64,000 bases of DNA from Flavobacteriaceae bacterium PS02337 (GCA_029959285.1 JASCOE010000012.1:62001-126000); one strand, 5' to 3'; shown: positions 39,341-47,727, numbered from the stretch's first letter. The notes: generated by a model not told the origin, from the letters alone. Program-made: numbers and translations.

Positions 39341-40702
39341 TTAAAAATGAAGGATTTTTAGCGACTTGCTTTTACGCATGTAATTCTGAATAATGTTTTT
39401 TACATCGCGGTTATGCTCCATCGGAATCAAAATATTTTTAAGAATATCAATATTCGTAATTTGATAGTTTAAATCGTAATAGGCATAACCTTTATACACA
39501 CCGTTTTCTATCAAAATAGCGCTTCGTTCGTTTATATTTCTACCTCGGTCAATTAAAATCATGCTTTTATTTTCGAAACTATTTTCTGAAATAAACTGCT
39601 GCACTCTTAAATTATACACTTCAGGCGTAATTTCGCCAATGCATGCGCCGTCGCACTCTTTTATTTTATATTGAAAACATTCTTTTTTGGTTTGATATAA
39701 ACCGGTCAATTTTTGACACAAATGATATTTTGCTGTGAATTTGAAAAGCGCATTTTTACCTTCTTGCAAAGAAGCAAAAGAGGTAATTTCTTTTTTACGT
39801 CCGTCTGCTTTTTCAAGTTTTAAATGGATATATCCGTTTGCATCTTTTTCTGAATACAAAGCAAAAGGAAAGAAAGATTTTTTCTGAGATCGATTGTATC
39901 TCGGACGATTTACTTTTACTTCTTGACTTTCTTTTAAAAGCGCAATTAATTCGCTTCCAGTTTCATCGTATGTAATTGTAAAAACTTCGGCTTGAATTCT
40001 TTTACTTTTGGTTGTAATTCCAGTAAAATGCTGGTTGATTCTTTTTTTGATATTTTGGCTTTTGCCGATGTAAATTAAAGTGCCAGCTTCATTATAAATA
40101 TAATAAACACCAGTTTTGGTTGGCATTTGGTTTACGAGATCTAAAAATTTTGGAGCAATTCCTTTTTCGATTTCTAATTTTATAAAATCTTTTACAATCG
40201 TTTTTTCTACATCTTTTTCCAAAAGCATTTTGAATAGCTTCGTGGTTGCCATTGCGTCTCCGCTGGCGCGATGTCTGTCTGCCATCGGAATTCCGAGTGC
40301 GCGAACGAGTTTTCCTAAACTATAAGATGGTTGCTCTGGAATTAATTTTTTAGCTAATTCTACTGTACAAAGTGTTTGAGCTTCGAAATCATAACCTAAA
40401 CGTCTAAATTCTGTACGAAGAATTCTGTAGTCAAAAGACGCATTATGAGCTACAATGACACAATCTGAAGTGATTTCTATGATTCGCTTGGCAACTTCGT
40501 AGAACTTAGGAGCAGACTGTAACATAGCGTTATTGATTCCAGTAAGTTTTACAACAAACGGCTGAATCGGAATTTCGGGATTAACAAGGCTTATGAATTG
40601 GTCGATTACGTCATGTCCATCAAATTTATAGATGGCGATTTCGGTAATTCCCTCTTCATTAAATTGTCCTCCAGTGGTTTCTATGTCTAGTATTGCGTAC
40701 AT
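39341..40702 (-). CDS. DnaQ-like 3'-5' exonuclease fused to a GIY-YIG nuclease (Cho/UvrC-like)
   Basis: I start at the ATG ending at 40702 (453 residues), because the exonuclease fold begins at once with MYAILDIETTGGQ; eight extra residues upstream would come from a low-complexity spacer. The N-terminal domain (about 1-175) has the DEDDh motifs DIETTG, AHNASFDYRILR and HRASGDAMAT. The second domain (about 195-285) is GIY-YIG, with TGVYYIYNEAGTLIYIGKS and the arginine in IKKRINQH, like the UvrC N-terminus. The rest resembles the UvrC-like C-terminal part of the family. A DNA repair role is likely. Confidence 0.9.
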   Translation of the reverse strand: MYAILDIETTGGQFNEEGITEIAIYKFDGHDVIDQFISLVNPEIPIQPFVVKLTGINNAMLQSAPKFYEVAKRIIEITSDCVIVAHNASFDYRILRTEFRRLGYDFEAQTLCTVELAKKLIPEQPSYSLGKLVRALGIPMADRHRASGDAMATTKLFKMLLEKDVEKTIVKDFIKLEIEKGIAPKFLDLVNQMPTKTGVYYIYNEAGTLIYIGKSQNIKKRINQHFTGITTKSKRIQAEVFTITYDETGSELIALLKESQEVKVNRPRYNRSQKKSFFPFALYSEKDANGYIHLKLEKADGRKKEITSFASLQEGKNALFKFTAKYHLCQKLTGLYQTKKECFQYKIKECDGACIGEITPEVYNLRVQQFISENSFENKSMILIDRGRNINERSAILIENGVYKGYAYYDLNYQITNIDILKNILIPMEHNRDVKNIIQNYMRKSKSLKILHF

Positions 40703-40860
40703 ATTCAATGTCAATGTCAATTTCAAAAATCAATTTCAATATTAATTCAATATCAAAAATAAAAATCAATATAAAAATCAATTCTTAAAAATTGAAATTT
40801 GTTATTGGTATTACTATTGATTTTGCAATTGCAATTGTTATTGTAATTGTCATTGAAAGG
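40703..40860. repeat. Low-complexity CAAT/ATTG spacer
   Basis: This stretch is made of drifting copies of CAATGT, TCAATTTCAAAA and AATTGCAATTGTTATTG. The left part is CAA-rich and the right part is TTG-rich, so the two halves are roughly complementary and could fold into a long AT-rich hairpin. No gene is present. Confidence 0.7.
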
Positions 40861-41208
40861 TTATCTCTTATTTATTATCATTTTTGATGATATTGCGATA
40901 AGCTGTTCTACTTCAATTAAAAGTTTATTTCTTTTTTCGCTCTCACCTTCTTTAATATAATCTAAAATTTTTAAAGAGTTTCTAGATTCTTTTAACTCTT
41001 TTACAACTAATGAAACTTTAAAAATAAAATCTTTATCGGTTATTGTACCTTGTGCTTCTCCAAAATTTAAAGATGCACTTCCAGATGATCTGATTAATTG
41101 ATTTTTATAATATTCATTTTCAAATAGCCTTTCTAATTGTCTTGTGAAAAAGATACATTCTCCTGCAAAACGAACTAATCGATCTTCAAAATTGAATATT
41201 TTTTCCAT
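40861..41208 (-). CDS. Four-helix bundle protein (23S rRNA intervening-sequence family)
   Basis: The 115-residue protein has the family pattern: FEDRLVRFAGECIFFTRQL, the SSGSASLNFGEAQG turn and LVVKELKESRNSLKIL. Such proteins form a left-handed four-helix bundle, often pentameric. They were first noticed inside 23S rRNA intervening sequences of spirochaetes, but in Bacteroidota they are common as free-standing genes. The function is not established. The gene is bounded on both sides by CAAT/TTGCAATTG-type low-complexity spacers, which suggests it can arrive as a small cassette. Confidence 0.85.
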   Translation of the reverse strand: MEKIFNFEDRLVRFAGECIFFTRQLERLFENEYYKNQLIRSSGSASLNFGEAQGTITDKDFIFKVSLVVKELKESRNSLKILDYIKEGESEKRNKLLIEVEQLIAISSKMIINKR

Positions 41209-41269
41209 TTAAATTTTCCCACTTTGTAAATTGATATTGATTTTTGTAATTGCAATTGATATTTGAAAA

Positions 41270-41923
41270 TTATCGTCCGCCAAAAATGCTGCTTCCAATT
41301 CTTACCATTGTGCTTCCGCATTCAATCGCTAATTGATAATCTCCAGACATTCCCATTGAAATTGTTTTTAAATCAACAATTTGGAGTTTTTGAACGGAAT
41401 CAAAAATCGATTTTAAATGAGTAAATTCTTTTTTAATTTGGGTTTGGTTTTCGGTAAAAGTTGCCATTCCCATTAAACCCAAGATACGAATATTTTTCAA
41501 CTCTTTGAACTCAACAGAAGTTAAAAGTTCGTTTAATTCATTTTCGTCTAAACCAAATTTAGATTCTTCTTCGGCAATGTAAATTTGCAGCAGACAATCT
41601 ATAATTCTATCATTTTTTAAAGCTTGTTTATCAATTTCTTGCAATAATTTCAAACTGTCAACACCGTGAATCAAAGTGACATATGGTGCCATAAATTTGA
41701 CTTTATTCGACTGAACATGACCAATCATATGCCATTGAATATCTTTTGGCATTTCTTCCCATTTTTCAGTCATTTCCTGAATTTTGTTTTCTCCAAAAAT
41801 GCGTTGTCCGGCTTCATAAGCCTGCATCAAGTCTGAAACAGGTTTAGTTTTGGATACAGCAACAAGAGTTACGTGTTCAGGTAAAGTTGATTTTATTGTA
41901 TTTAAATTCGATGCTATTGACAT
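41270..41923 (-). CDS. YggS/PLPBP-family pyridoxal-phosphate homeostasis protein
   Basis: The 217-residue protein is a single alanine-racemase-type TIM barrel. It has LVAVSKTKPVSDLMQAYE with the PLP lysine, FGENKIQEM, WHMIGHVQSNKVK, LGLMGMATF and ISMGMSGDYQLAIECGSTMVRIGSSIFG, given here only by its parts. Family members bind PLP and keep B6 vitamers and amino acid pools balanced, without a clear enzymatic activity. The gene overlaps the upstream membrane-protein gene by 10 bases. Confidence 0.93.
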   Translation of the reverse strand: MSIASNLNTIKSTLPEHVTLVAVSKTKPVSDLMQAYEAGQRIFGENKIQEMTEKWEEMPKDIQWHMIGHVQSNKVKFMAPYVTLIHGVDSLKLLQEIDKQALKNDRIIDCLLQIYIAEEESKFGLDENELNELLTSVEFKELKNIRILGLMGMATFTENQTQIKKEFTHLKSIFDSVQKLQIVDLKTISMGMSGDYQLAIECGSTMVRIGSSIFGGR

Positions 41924-42444
41924 TTTTCTATTTTTTCTTGGATTCTCATTATATCTAACTTTTCGTCAATTATAATTTTTTCTCCTTTGTATGTTTTAAA
42001 TTCATTAAATATTTTGAGAATTTGTTCGTCTGAAAATGTTTGAAATGAATTTATAATGTAACTGTTTTTTCCGTTTTTTAATTTTATATAAAAAGTTGTA
42101 CTGCACAATCCTCCTCGAGTAGACTTGCATTTTACTTCAATTTTTGTTCCTTTTATTGGAATTGATTTTTCCCATTTTGTATTGAAATCTTCACCTTCTA
42201 ATATTATCTTGTTTTCATCTATGGTAACTAAATTGATAATACTTTTGAATGAATTTACAGCTAATATAATGCATAAAATCAAAAGAGTAAATTCAATAAA
42301 ATATGCATAATATTTTAGATTTTTGTCTTCAAAAAATCGAGAAATTACAAATGAATAAATTACAAATACAAATAAAGAAGCAAAAGGTTTTTCGCTAAAA
42401 ATTCGAGATTTTAAATTTTTATATTCTCCTTCAAATGTAATCAT
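41914..42444 (-). CDS. Uncharacterised membrane protein
   Basis: The 176-residue protein has two likely membrane helices near the N-terminus (about 22-40 and 48-70), then a soluble region rich in beta strands (about 75-150, with IKGTKIEVKCKSTRGGLC) and a charged helical tail. I do not recognise the family; the layout is like bacterial PH-type membrane proteins, but no clear motif supports that. The 3' end overlaps the YggS-family gene by 10 bases, so the two may be translated together. Confidence 0.6.
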   Translation of the reverse strand: MITFEGEYKNLKSRIFSEKPFASLFVFVIYSFVISRFFEDKNLKYYAYFIEFTLLILCIILAVNSFKSIINLVTIDENKIILEGEDFNTKWEKSIPIKGTKIEVKCKSTRGGLCSTTFYIKLKNGKNSYIINSFQTFSDEQILKIFNEFKTYKGEKIIIDEKLDIMRIQEKIEKCQ

Positions 42445-42490
42445 AACTTAGATGAAAAGTAACCTCGCTTTACTTTGAAAAAAAACAATA

Positions 42491-43378
42491 TTAAATAAAC
42501 TGCTTCGAGATTTTCTCTGCTTTTTTGCTTTCGCTATAATCGTAAAAACCTTCACCAGATTTAACACCCAATTTTCCAGCTCTAACCATATTTACTAAAA
42601 GTGGGCAAGGAGCATATTTAGGATTTTTGAATCCGTCGTACATTACATTAAGAATTGCAAGACAAACATCAAGACCAATAAAATCAGCCAATTGGAGCGG
42701 TCCCATTGGGTGTCCCATTCCTAATTTCATAACCGTGTCAATTTCGTAAACGCCAGCCACTTTATTGTATAACGTTTCAATTGCTTCGTTTAGCATTGGC
42801 ATTAAAATTCTGTTTGCTACAAAACCAGGATAATCGTTTACTTCAACAGGAACTTTACCTAATTTCTCAGATAAATTCATGATGATTTTAGTTACTTCAT
42901 CACTTGTATTATATCCGCGAATGATTTCAACCAATTTCATAATCGGCACCGGATTCATAAAGTGCATTCCGATGACACGTTCAGGATGTGCCACAACAGC
43001 TCCGATTTGTGTAATTGAAATTGAAGATGTATTGGTTGCTAAAATAGTATTATGAGAACAAGCTTCGTTTAATTGTTTAAAGATGTTTAGTTTTAATTCA
43101 ACATTTTCAGTTGCAGCTTCAACAACTAAATCTGCGCCAACAACACCATCTTTAATATCTGTATAAGTAATAATATTTGTGATTGTTTTGGCAACATCTT
43201 CCTGTGTAATAGTTCCTTTCGCAAGCATACGATCTAGATTTGCTGCGATAGTTGCCATTCCTTTATCTAATGATTTTTCAGAAACGTCAATTAATTTTAC
43301 AGTAAATCCGCTTTGCGCAAAAGTATGCGCAATTCCGTTACCCATTGTTCCTGCTCCAATAACAGCTACTATTTTCAT
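42491..43378 (-). CDS. 3-hydroxybutyryl-CoA dehydrogenase
   Basis: The 295-residue protein has the NAD-binding motif VIGAGTMGNGIAHTFA at the N-terminus, the catalytic block NTSSISITQIGA and MHFMNPVPIMKLVEII with the active-site histidine. The C-terminal dimerisation domain has YPGFVANRILMPMLNEAI and LGMGHPMGPLQLADFIGLD. It oxidises 3-hydroxyacyl-CoA or reduces acetoacetyl-CoA, most likely the short-chain (hbd) type by length. The stop is followed by 46 bases before the unknown membrane-protein gene. Confidence 0.93.
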   Translation of the reverse strand: MKIVAVIGAGTMGNGIAHTFAQSGFTVKLIDVSEKSLDKGMATIAANLDRMLAKGTITQEDVAKTITNIITYTDIKDGVVGADLVVEAATENVELKLNIFKQLNEACSHNTILATNTSSISITQIGAVVAHPERVIGMHFMNPVPIMKLVEIIRGYNTSDEVTKIIMNLSEKLGKVPVEVNDYPGFVANRILMPMLNEAIETLYNKVAGVYEIDTVMKLGMGHPMGPLQLADFIGLDVCLAILNVMYDGFKNPKYAPCPLLVNMVRAGKLGVKSGEGFYDYSESKKAEKISKQFI

Positions 43379-43405
43379 TTTACTTTTGATATTATATTTT
43401 ACGAT

Positions 43406-43447
43406 TTAGCCACGAATTCACAGCTTTATCGTGAATTTCGTGGCTAA
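43406..43447. terminator. GCCACGAATTCAC hairpin, terminator-like spacer repeat
   Basis: TTAGCCACGAATTCAC (43406-43421) pairs with GTGAATTTCGTGGCTAA (43431-43447) with one bulge. Related sequences occur near 61980-62109 and 63304-63412, so it belongs to a spacer repeat family and may also end transcription of the Gfo/Idh gene. Confidence 0.6.
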
Positions 43448-43469
43448 TTTATTTTTAAAATTCTTTGAT

Positions 43470-44435
43470 TTATTTATCGAAACATTCAATAATTTGATAC
43501 GCTACACGCAAAGCATCTGTTGCTTGCTCTAATGTTACAACTGGAGTAGTATCTGTATTGATTGCATTAGCAAACGATTCTAATTCGTCTAAGATAGCGT
43601 TATTTTGCTCTACATCAGGATTTGTAAAATAGATTTGTTTTTTTACACCTTCTGCATTTTGAAGAATCATATCAAAATCTCCAGGAACTTCTGGTGCGTC
43701 TTTCATACGAACTACTTCGCATTTTTTCTCTAAAAAATCTACAGAAATGTAAGCGTCTTTTTGAAAGAAACGTGATTTACGCATGTTTTTTAATGAAATT
43801 CTACTTGCAGTTAAATTGGCAACACAGCCATTTTCAAATTCAATTCTGGCGTTGGCAATATCTGGAGTATCACTAATTACAGATACACCACTTGCGTGAA
43901 TGTCTTTTACTTTTGAATTAACAACACTTAGAATCGCATCAATATCATGAATCATCAAATCTAAAACTACAGGAACGTCTGTTCCGCGCGGATTAAATTC
44001 GGCCAAACGATGTGTTTCAATAAACATCGGATTTTCGATCATGTTTTTGGTTGCGATAAATGCTGGGTTAAAACGCTCAACATGTCCAACTTGCCCTTTT
44101 ACATTGTATTCCTTGGCTAAAGCAATAATTTCTTCGGCTTCTTCTACAGTATTGGCAATTGGTTTTTCAATAAAGATATGTTTTCCAGATTTAATCGCCA
44201 CTTTTGCACACTTAGCATGAGAAAGGGTCGGAGTAACAATATCAATCACGTCGACAGCGTGAATAAGTTTTGCTATTGTGTTGAAGTTTTTATAGCCAAA
44301 TTCTTTTGAAATTCTTTCGGCATTTTCTTGATTTTCGTCGTAAAATCCAACTAATTCGTATTTGTCAGATTGTTGTAATAAGCGTAAATGTATTTTACCA
44401 AGATGACCAGCACCTAAAACTCCTACTTTTAACAT
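43470..44435 (-). CDS. Gfo/Idh/MocA-family oxidoreductase
   Basis: The 321-residue protein has an N-terminal Rossmann domain with VGVLGAGHLGKIHLRLLQQ and IDIVTPTLSHAKCAKVAI, and the family motif IFIEKPIANTVEEAEEI with the catalytic lysine of EKP. The larger beta domain contains GHVERFNPAF and LDLMIHDIDAILSVV. Enzymes of this group oxidise or reduce sugars and related substrates with NAD(P). The substrate cannot be assigned. The gene is followed by a hairpin that also acts as a spacer repeat. Confidence 0.88.
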   Translation of the reverse strand: MLKVGVLGAGHLGKIHLRLLQQSDKYELVGFYDENQENAERISKEFGYKNFNTIAKLIHAVDVIDIVTPTLSHAKCAKVAIKSGKHIFIEKPIANTVEEAEEIIALAKEYNVKGQVGHVERFNPAFIATKNMIENPMFIETHRLAEFNPRGTDVPVVLDLMIHDIDAILSVVNSKVKDIHASGVSVISDTPDIANARIEFENGCVANLTASRISLKNMRKSRFFQKDAYISVDFLEKKCEVVRMKDAPEVPGDFDMILQNAEGVKKQIYFTNPDVEQNNAILDELESFANAINTDTTPVVTLEQATDALRVAYQIIECFDK

Positions 44436-44493
44436 GAGAATGTATTTTAAACAAAAATATAATTTATTTGTTTAACGTGAAAATGAATTTAGC

Positions 44494-44546
44494 TAATTGT
44501 GAGTTGTGAGTTGCAAATTGTAGATTATGAGTTGTGACTTTGGATT
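44494..44546. repeat. Word-like spacer repeat (GAGTTGTGAGTTG)
   Basis: Varied copies of TGTGAGTTG, TTGCAAATTGTAG and ATGAGTTGTGA follow one another in this spacer. It is one of several such families in the window. Confidence 0.5.
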
Positions 44547-44596
44547 TTTAAATTTTTACTTTCAGCTTTATTAATTTATTATTTAAAAATCAATAT

Positions 44597-44625
44597 TTGA
44601 AATCCTGTTTTGTTTCTTATTTTTG
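44597..44625 (+). promoter_or_regulatory. Promoter of pcm
   Basis: TTG at 44597-44599 and TATTTTTG at 44618-44625 with an 18-base spacer match the flavobacterial consensus. Transcription would begin near 44630, about 17 bases before the TTG start codon of pcm. Confidence 0.65.
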
Positions 44626-44646
44626 CCAAAATAAAACCCACCCATT

Positions 44647-45288
44647 TTGAAAGACACTGCCAAACATCAAGGACTTCGTAATCAATTAGTAACAACTTTA
44701 GAACAAAAAGGAATTACTGATAGAGCAGTTCTAGAAGCGATAAAAAAAATCCCAAGACACCTTTTTTTGAATTCAAGTTTTGAAGATTTCGCTTATCAAG
44801 ACAAAGCTTTTCCTATTGGCGCTGGGCAAACCATTTCTCAGCCTTATACGGTGGCTTTTCAATCACAATTGCTTGAAATTAAGAAAGATCATAAAGTTTT
44901 AGAAATTGGTACAGGTTCTGGTTATCAAACTGCTGTTTTGTTTATGTTGGGAGCGAAAGTGTATACTGTAGAAAGACAAAATGAGTTATTTAAAACAACA
45001 TCAAATTTATTTCCGAAATTAAACATTCGCCCAAAACACGTTTCTTTTGGAGATGGATATAAAGGATTGCCAAATTTTGCGCCATTTGATAGTATTATAG
45101 TTACTGCAGGTGCGCCATTCATTCCGCAACCTTTAATGGCGCAATTGAAAATAGGAGGAAGATTGGTTATTCCGCTTGGAGAAGATGTTCAAATTATGAC
45201 TTTATTAATCAGAAAAAATGAAACTCAATTTGAAAAACATGAGTTTGGAGAATTTAGATTTGTTCCTTTGTTAGAAGATAAAAATTAA
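44647..45288 (+). CDS. pcm: Protein-L-isoaspartate O-methyltransferase
   Basis: The 213-residue enzyme methylates isoaspartyl residues with S-adenosylmethionine to start their repair. It has ALEAIKKIPRHLF-type N-terminal helices (AVLEAIKKIPRHLFL), the PIGAGQTISQPYTVAF substrate motif, SAM motif LEIGTGSGYQTAVL and the IIVTAGAPFIPQPL segment. The only start that keeps the N-terminal helix is a TTG at 44647, since no in-frame ATG lies nearby, and it sits a suitable distance after a consensus promoter. A shared terminator separates it from the convergent Fic gene. Confidence 0.94.
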   Translation: MKDTAKHQGLRNQLVTTLEQKGITDRAVLEAIKKIPRHLFLNSSFEDFAYQDKAFPIGAGQTISQPYTVAFQSQLLEIKKDHKVLEIGTGSGYQTAVLFMLGAKVYTVERQNELFKTTSNLFPKLNIRPKHVSFGDGYKGLPNFAPFDSIIVTAGAPFIPQPLMAQLKIGGRLVIPLGEDVQIMTLLIRKNETQFEKHEFGEFRFVPLLEDKN

Positions 45289-45290
45289 TG

Positions 45291-45317
45291 AAAAGCCCAG
45301 TTTAAGCTGGGCTTTTT
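45291..45317. terminator. Shared bidirectional terminator between pcm and the Fic gene
   Basis: AAAAGCCCAG (45291-45300) pairs with CTGGGCTTTT (45307-45316) around TTTAAG, with T residues downstream and A residues upstream, so it serves both convergent genes. Confidence 0.88.
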
Positions 45318-46325
45318 TTATTTTCTTACTAATTGTATTGCCCGTGTTAAATTTTCCTTTTCAATTTTAAGAATATAATTAATAAAAATAGATTTGTCAT
45401 TTTGGATTTTATATTCTTCTAAAATAGAAAAATAATCATTGATACTAGTTTTGTCTGTTTCAGATGATGTAAAGATGTAATTATTCTGAATTAAAATCCA
45501 ATTCATTATTATGTAGGCTATTTGAAGATTTCCATTTTCAAAAGGATTAATATCAATAATTCTTAGATGTATTTCAGATGCTAAAATTAATGGATGAAGA
45601 TTATTTTTATGTGTTTCATACCAATTAATTAGCAAATTCATTTCGCGTAAAATCAACGGATCATTTTTGTATTTTCCAGTGTTTTCAATTTTAATTCCTT
45701 TAAAAATCAAATTATGAATTGAAAGAAGTTCTTTTTCGCTTAAAGCAATTTTCTTTTGGGCTAAATCTTTTATGTAATTTAATGTTTCATGAAAATTAAT
45801 TGCTTCGAGATGTTCTTCCATGCTTTTTTCTGAAATCGTAATTCCGTCATTAATAACAGATTTAGTTTCTTCTAATGTTAAAGAATTACCATTTAAGAGA
45901 ATACTATTGAAAATAAATTCCAATTCTAATGTTTTAGAAATTTGACGCAATTCAAAATGATTAAAAGATTGGAGTTGGTTTTTTAAAATTTCTATTTCGT
46001 CTAAAATAATTTGATTAGAAGATAATATCGCTGAGTCGATTTCTTTTTTATTTTTTTGAATTTCTTGTTCAACAAGTAATAAAGCTTTCAACGCAAACTC
46101 ATCATCACCAATTTCATAAAGAATTTTTTCTTTAAGCCAAGCAACCATCAAAGTTTCATAATCAATTTCTAAAAGTTGAGCCAATTTTGTTACTTGATCT
46201 TTGGTTGGTTTTCTTGTTCCAGATTCAAATTTGCTAATCAAAGCTTGATCAATTCCTGCAAGTTGTGCCAATTCACGGGTTTTTAAACCTTTTTGTTCTC
46301 TGGCATTTTTTAGAAGCGATTTCAT
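45318..46325 (-). CDS. XRE-type regulator fused to a Fic domain with degenerate active site
   Basis: From the ATG ending at 46325 the protein has 335 residues; an upstream start would run through the promoter and palindrome. Residues about 3-60 form an XRE helix-turn-helix (ELAQLAGIDQALISKFESGT). A helical linker leads to a Fic domain (about 130-320). The Fic catalytic motif, normally HPFxDGNGR, reads NPFENGNLQ near residues 260-268: the histidine, the acidic residue and the final Gly-Arg are lost. The inhibitory-helix motif reads NSILLNGN where (S/T)xxxEGN is expected. The protein is probably a non-AMPylating transcription regulator; loss of activity is inferred. A palindrome overlaps its promoter. 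Confidence 0.85.
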   Translation of the reverse strand: MKSLLKNAREQKGLKTRELAQLAGIDQALISKFESGTRKPTKDQVTKLAQLLEIDYETLMVAWLKEKILYEIGDDEFALKALLLVEQEIQKNKKEIDSAILSSNQIILDEIEILKNQLQSFNHFELRQISKTLELEFIFNSILLNGNSLTLEETKSVINDGITISEKSMEEHLEAINFHETLNYIKDLAQKKIALSEKELLSIHNLIFKGIKIENTGKYKNDPLILREMNLLINWYETHKNNLHPLILASEIHLRIIDINPFENGNLQIAYIIMNWILIQNNYIFTSSETDKTSINDYFSILEEYKIQNDKSIFINYILKIEKENLTRAIQLVRK

Positions 46326-46341
46326 TATGAATAATTTAATC

Positions 46342-46358
46342 TTGACAAATTTAGTCAA
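46342..46358. promoter_or_regulatory. Palindrome overlapping the -7 element of the XRE-Fic gene
   Basis: TTGACAAATTTAGTCAA is a 17-base dyad (TTGAC/GTCAA arms). On the minus strand it contains TAAATTTG (46353-46346), a perfect -7 element, about 20 bases before the start codon. The encoded XRE domain may bind here and repress its own gene. A -33 TTG lies at a 25-base spacing, longer than usual. Confidence 0.5.
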
Positions 46359-46370
46359 TTTTATTTATGT

Positions 46371-46403
46371 AAAAAAAGCAACTTTTATCTAGTTGCTTTT
46401 TTG
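46371..46403 (-). terminator. Terminator of the lipoprotein gene
   Basis: AAAAAGCAACT (46373-46383) pairs with AGTTGCTTTTT (46391-46401). It follows the stop of the minus-strand lipoprotein gene at 46407 and lies before the XRE-Fic promoter. Confidence 0.85.
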
Positions 46404-46406
46404 ATT

Positions 46407-47045
46407 TTATTTTGAAGGTAAAGAGCCGTCTTTTCTCATTTCCTTGACTACTGCTAACATAATTGCATCTACAGTTTGTCCTAAATCTGTAACATTTCGC
46501 GATTCTGTAGTTCCGGTCCAAATCAATTTATTTTGTTTTAATGAAAAAACATTGGTTTCAACCATATATAAAGTCGATTCTTGGTAATATCCTGGGTCGT
46601 AAAAACTTGGAGAATACATTCCGTACCAATTACCAAAACCATAACCGTACATTCCGGTATACATTCCGTCAAATCCGCCGTAATACATTCCTGTGTAAGT
46701 TCCTGGAACGTAAGTTGTTTCTTTTTCTTTACTGACTAAACGCATACTTACAACTCCGTCAAAATTCTCATCTTGAAGAACTTTCAATTTTTGTTCTTTT
46801 GTTAGTTGACTTGCAGCACCTAAATATTGATATGAAGTTTTAAATACGGGATTGCTCGCCGCAATTCTATTTTCGGCAATTCGCCTCGAAGCTTCGTCTT
46901 TGACTAAAGCAACAACCAAAACTTTTTTAAATTCTTCCTGTGCAACAGTTATATTTGGATCTCTCCAGCTGTTTACAATAGACGTATTACTGCCGCATCC
47001 TAAAAACGTAAAACCGGCAATCAGCAAAATAAAGTACTTTTTCAT
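46407..47045 (-). CDS. Lipoprotein with Gly/Tyr/Met-rich segment
   Basis: The 212-residue protein has a lipoprotein signal (FTFLGCGSN, lipid cysteine near 17). The first part (NSWRDPNI, KVLVVALVKDEASRRIAE) resembles DUF4136-type lipoproteins. A segment of about 45 residues (about 115-160) is dominated by Gly, Tyr and Met (such as GMYYGGFDGMYTGMYGYGFG), and then the fold continues with TNVFSLKQNKLIWTGTTES. The repeated aromatic patch is odd and may be surface-exposed or flexible. It is probably anchored in the outer membrane; function unknown. Confidence 0.75.
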   Translation of the reverse strand: MKKYFILLIAGFTFLGCGSNTSIVNSWRDPNITVAQEEFKKVLVVALVKDEASRRIAENRIAASNPVFKTSYQYLGAASQLTKEQKLKVLQDENFDGVVSMRLVSKEKETTYVPGTYTGMYYGGFDGMYTGMYGYGFGNWYGMYSPSFYDPGYYQESTLYMVETNVFSLKQNKLIWTGTTESRNVTDLGQTVDAIMLAVVKEMRKDGSLPSK

Positions 47046-47117
47046 ATTTTACAGTTAAATTGGTTATAAGTAAAAATAACTATAATATGCTAATAAATAA
47101 GTGTTTATGTGATAAAT

Positions 47118-47148
47118 AAAAAAAGCTTACTAGTTGTAAGCTTTTTTT
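47118..47148 (-). terminator. Terminator overlapping the smpB stop codon
   Basis: AAAAAAAGCTTAC (47118-47130) pairs with GTAAGCTTTTTTT (47136-47148) around TAGTT. Read on the minus strand it ends smpB; the stop codon lies in the loop and arm. Confidence 0.85.
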
Positions 47149-47585
47149 ATACGATCTAAATCACGTTTTGTGTCTTGTTCTTTTAAAGATTCACGTTTGT
47201 CATAGTTTTTCTTTCCTTTACAAAGTCCAATTTGTAGTTTAGCCAAACCTTTTTCGTTTGTGAATAATTTTAAAGGCACAATAGTAAGTCCTTTTGCTTG
47301 AACACTTTTATGAAGTGTTTTTAATTCTTTTTTATTCAGAAGTAATTTTCTTTCGCTTCTTGATTTATGATTGAATTGATTTCCAAACGAATATTCTTCA
47401 ATATAAGTATTGATGGCAAAAAGTTCCATGCCGCTAAATTCGCAGAAACTCTCCGTAATATTTGCTTTTCCTAAACGTATAGATTTGATTTCGGTACCCG
47501 TCAAAACGACTCCAGCCGTATAAGTATCGATTACTTCATAATCAAATCGCGCTCTTTTATTTAATATATTGACTGATTTTAACAT
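47130..47585 (-). CDS. smpB: SsrA-binding protein SmpB
   Basis: From the ATG ending at 47585 the protein has 151 residues, the normal SmpB length; 14 further upstream residues are atypical. It has NKRARFDYEVIDTYTAGVVL, GTEIKSIRLGKANI, the FNHKSRSERKLLL block and the basic tail GKKNYDKRESLKEQDTKRDL. SmpB carries tmRNA to stalled ribosomes in trans-translation. The tmRNA gene itself was not found in this window. A terminator hairpin overlaps the stop codon. Confidence 0.95.
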   Translation of the reverse strand: MLKSVNILNKRARFDYEVIDTYTAGVVLTGTEIKSIRLGKANITESFCEFSGMELFAINTYIEEYSFGNQFNHKSRSERKLLLNKKELKTLHKSVQAKGLTIVPLKLFTNEKGLAKLQIGLCKGKKNYDKRESLKEQDTKRDLDRIKKAYN

Positions 47586-47727
47586 AAGTGCAAATGTAAG
47601 ACAAAATTGAAAAACTTTATAATGCACAAGATAATTAAAGTTTTTTTTTAATCTATGATTTTAATCATCTGGGACAAAAATGCTTCCTTTTAAGTTTGTT
47701 CTATAATTTTCAAAAAACAAATTTATA

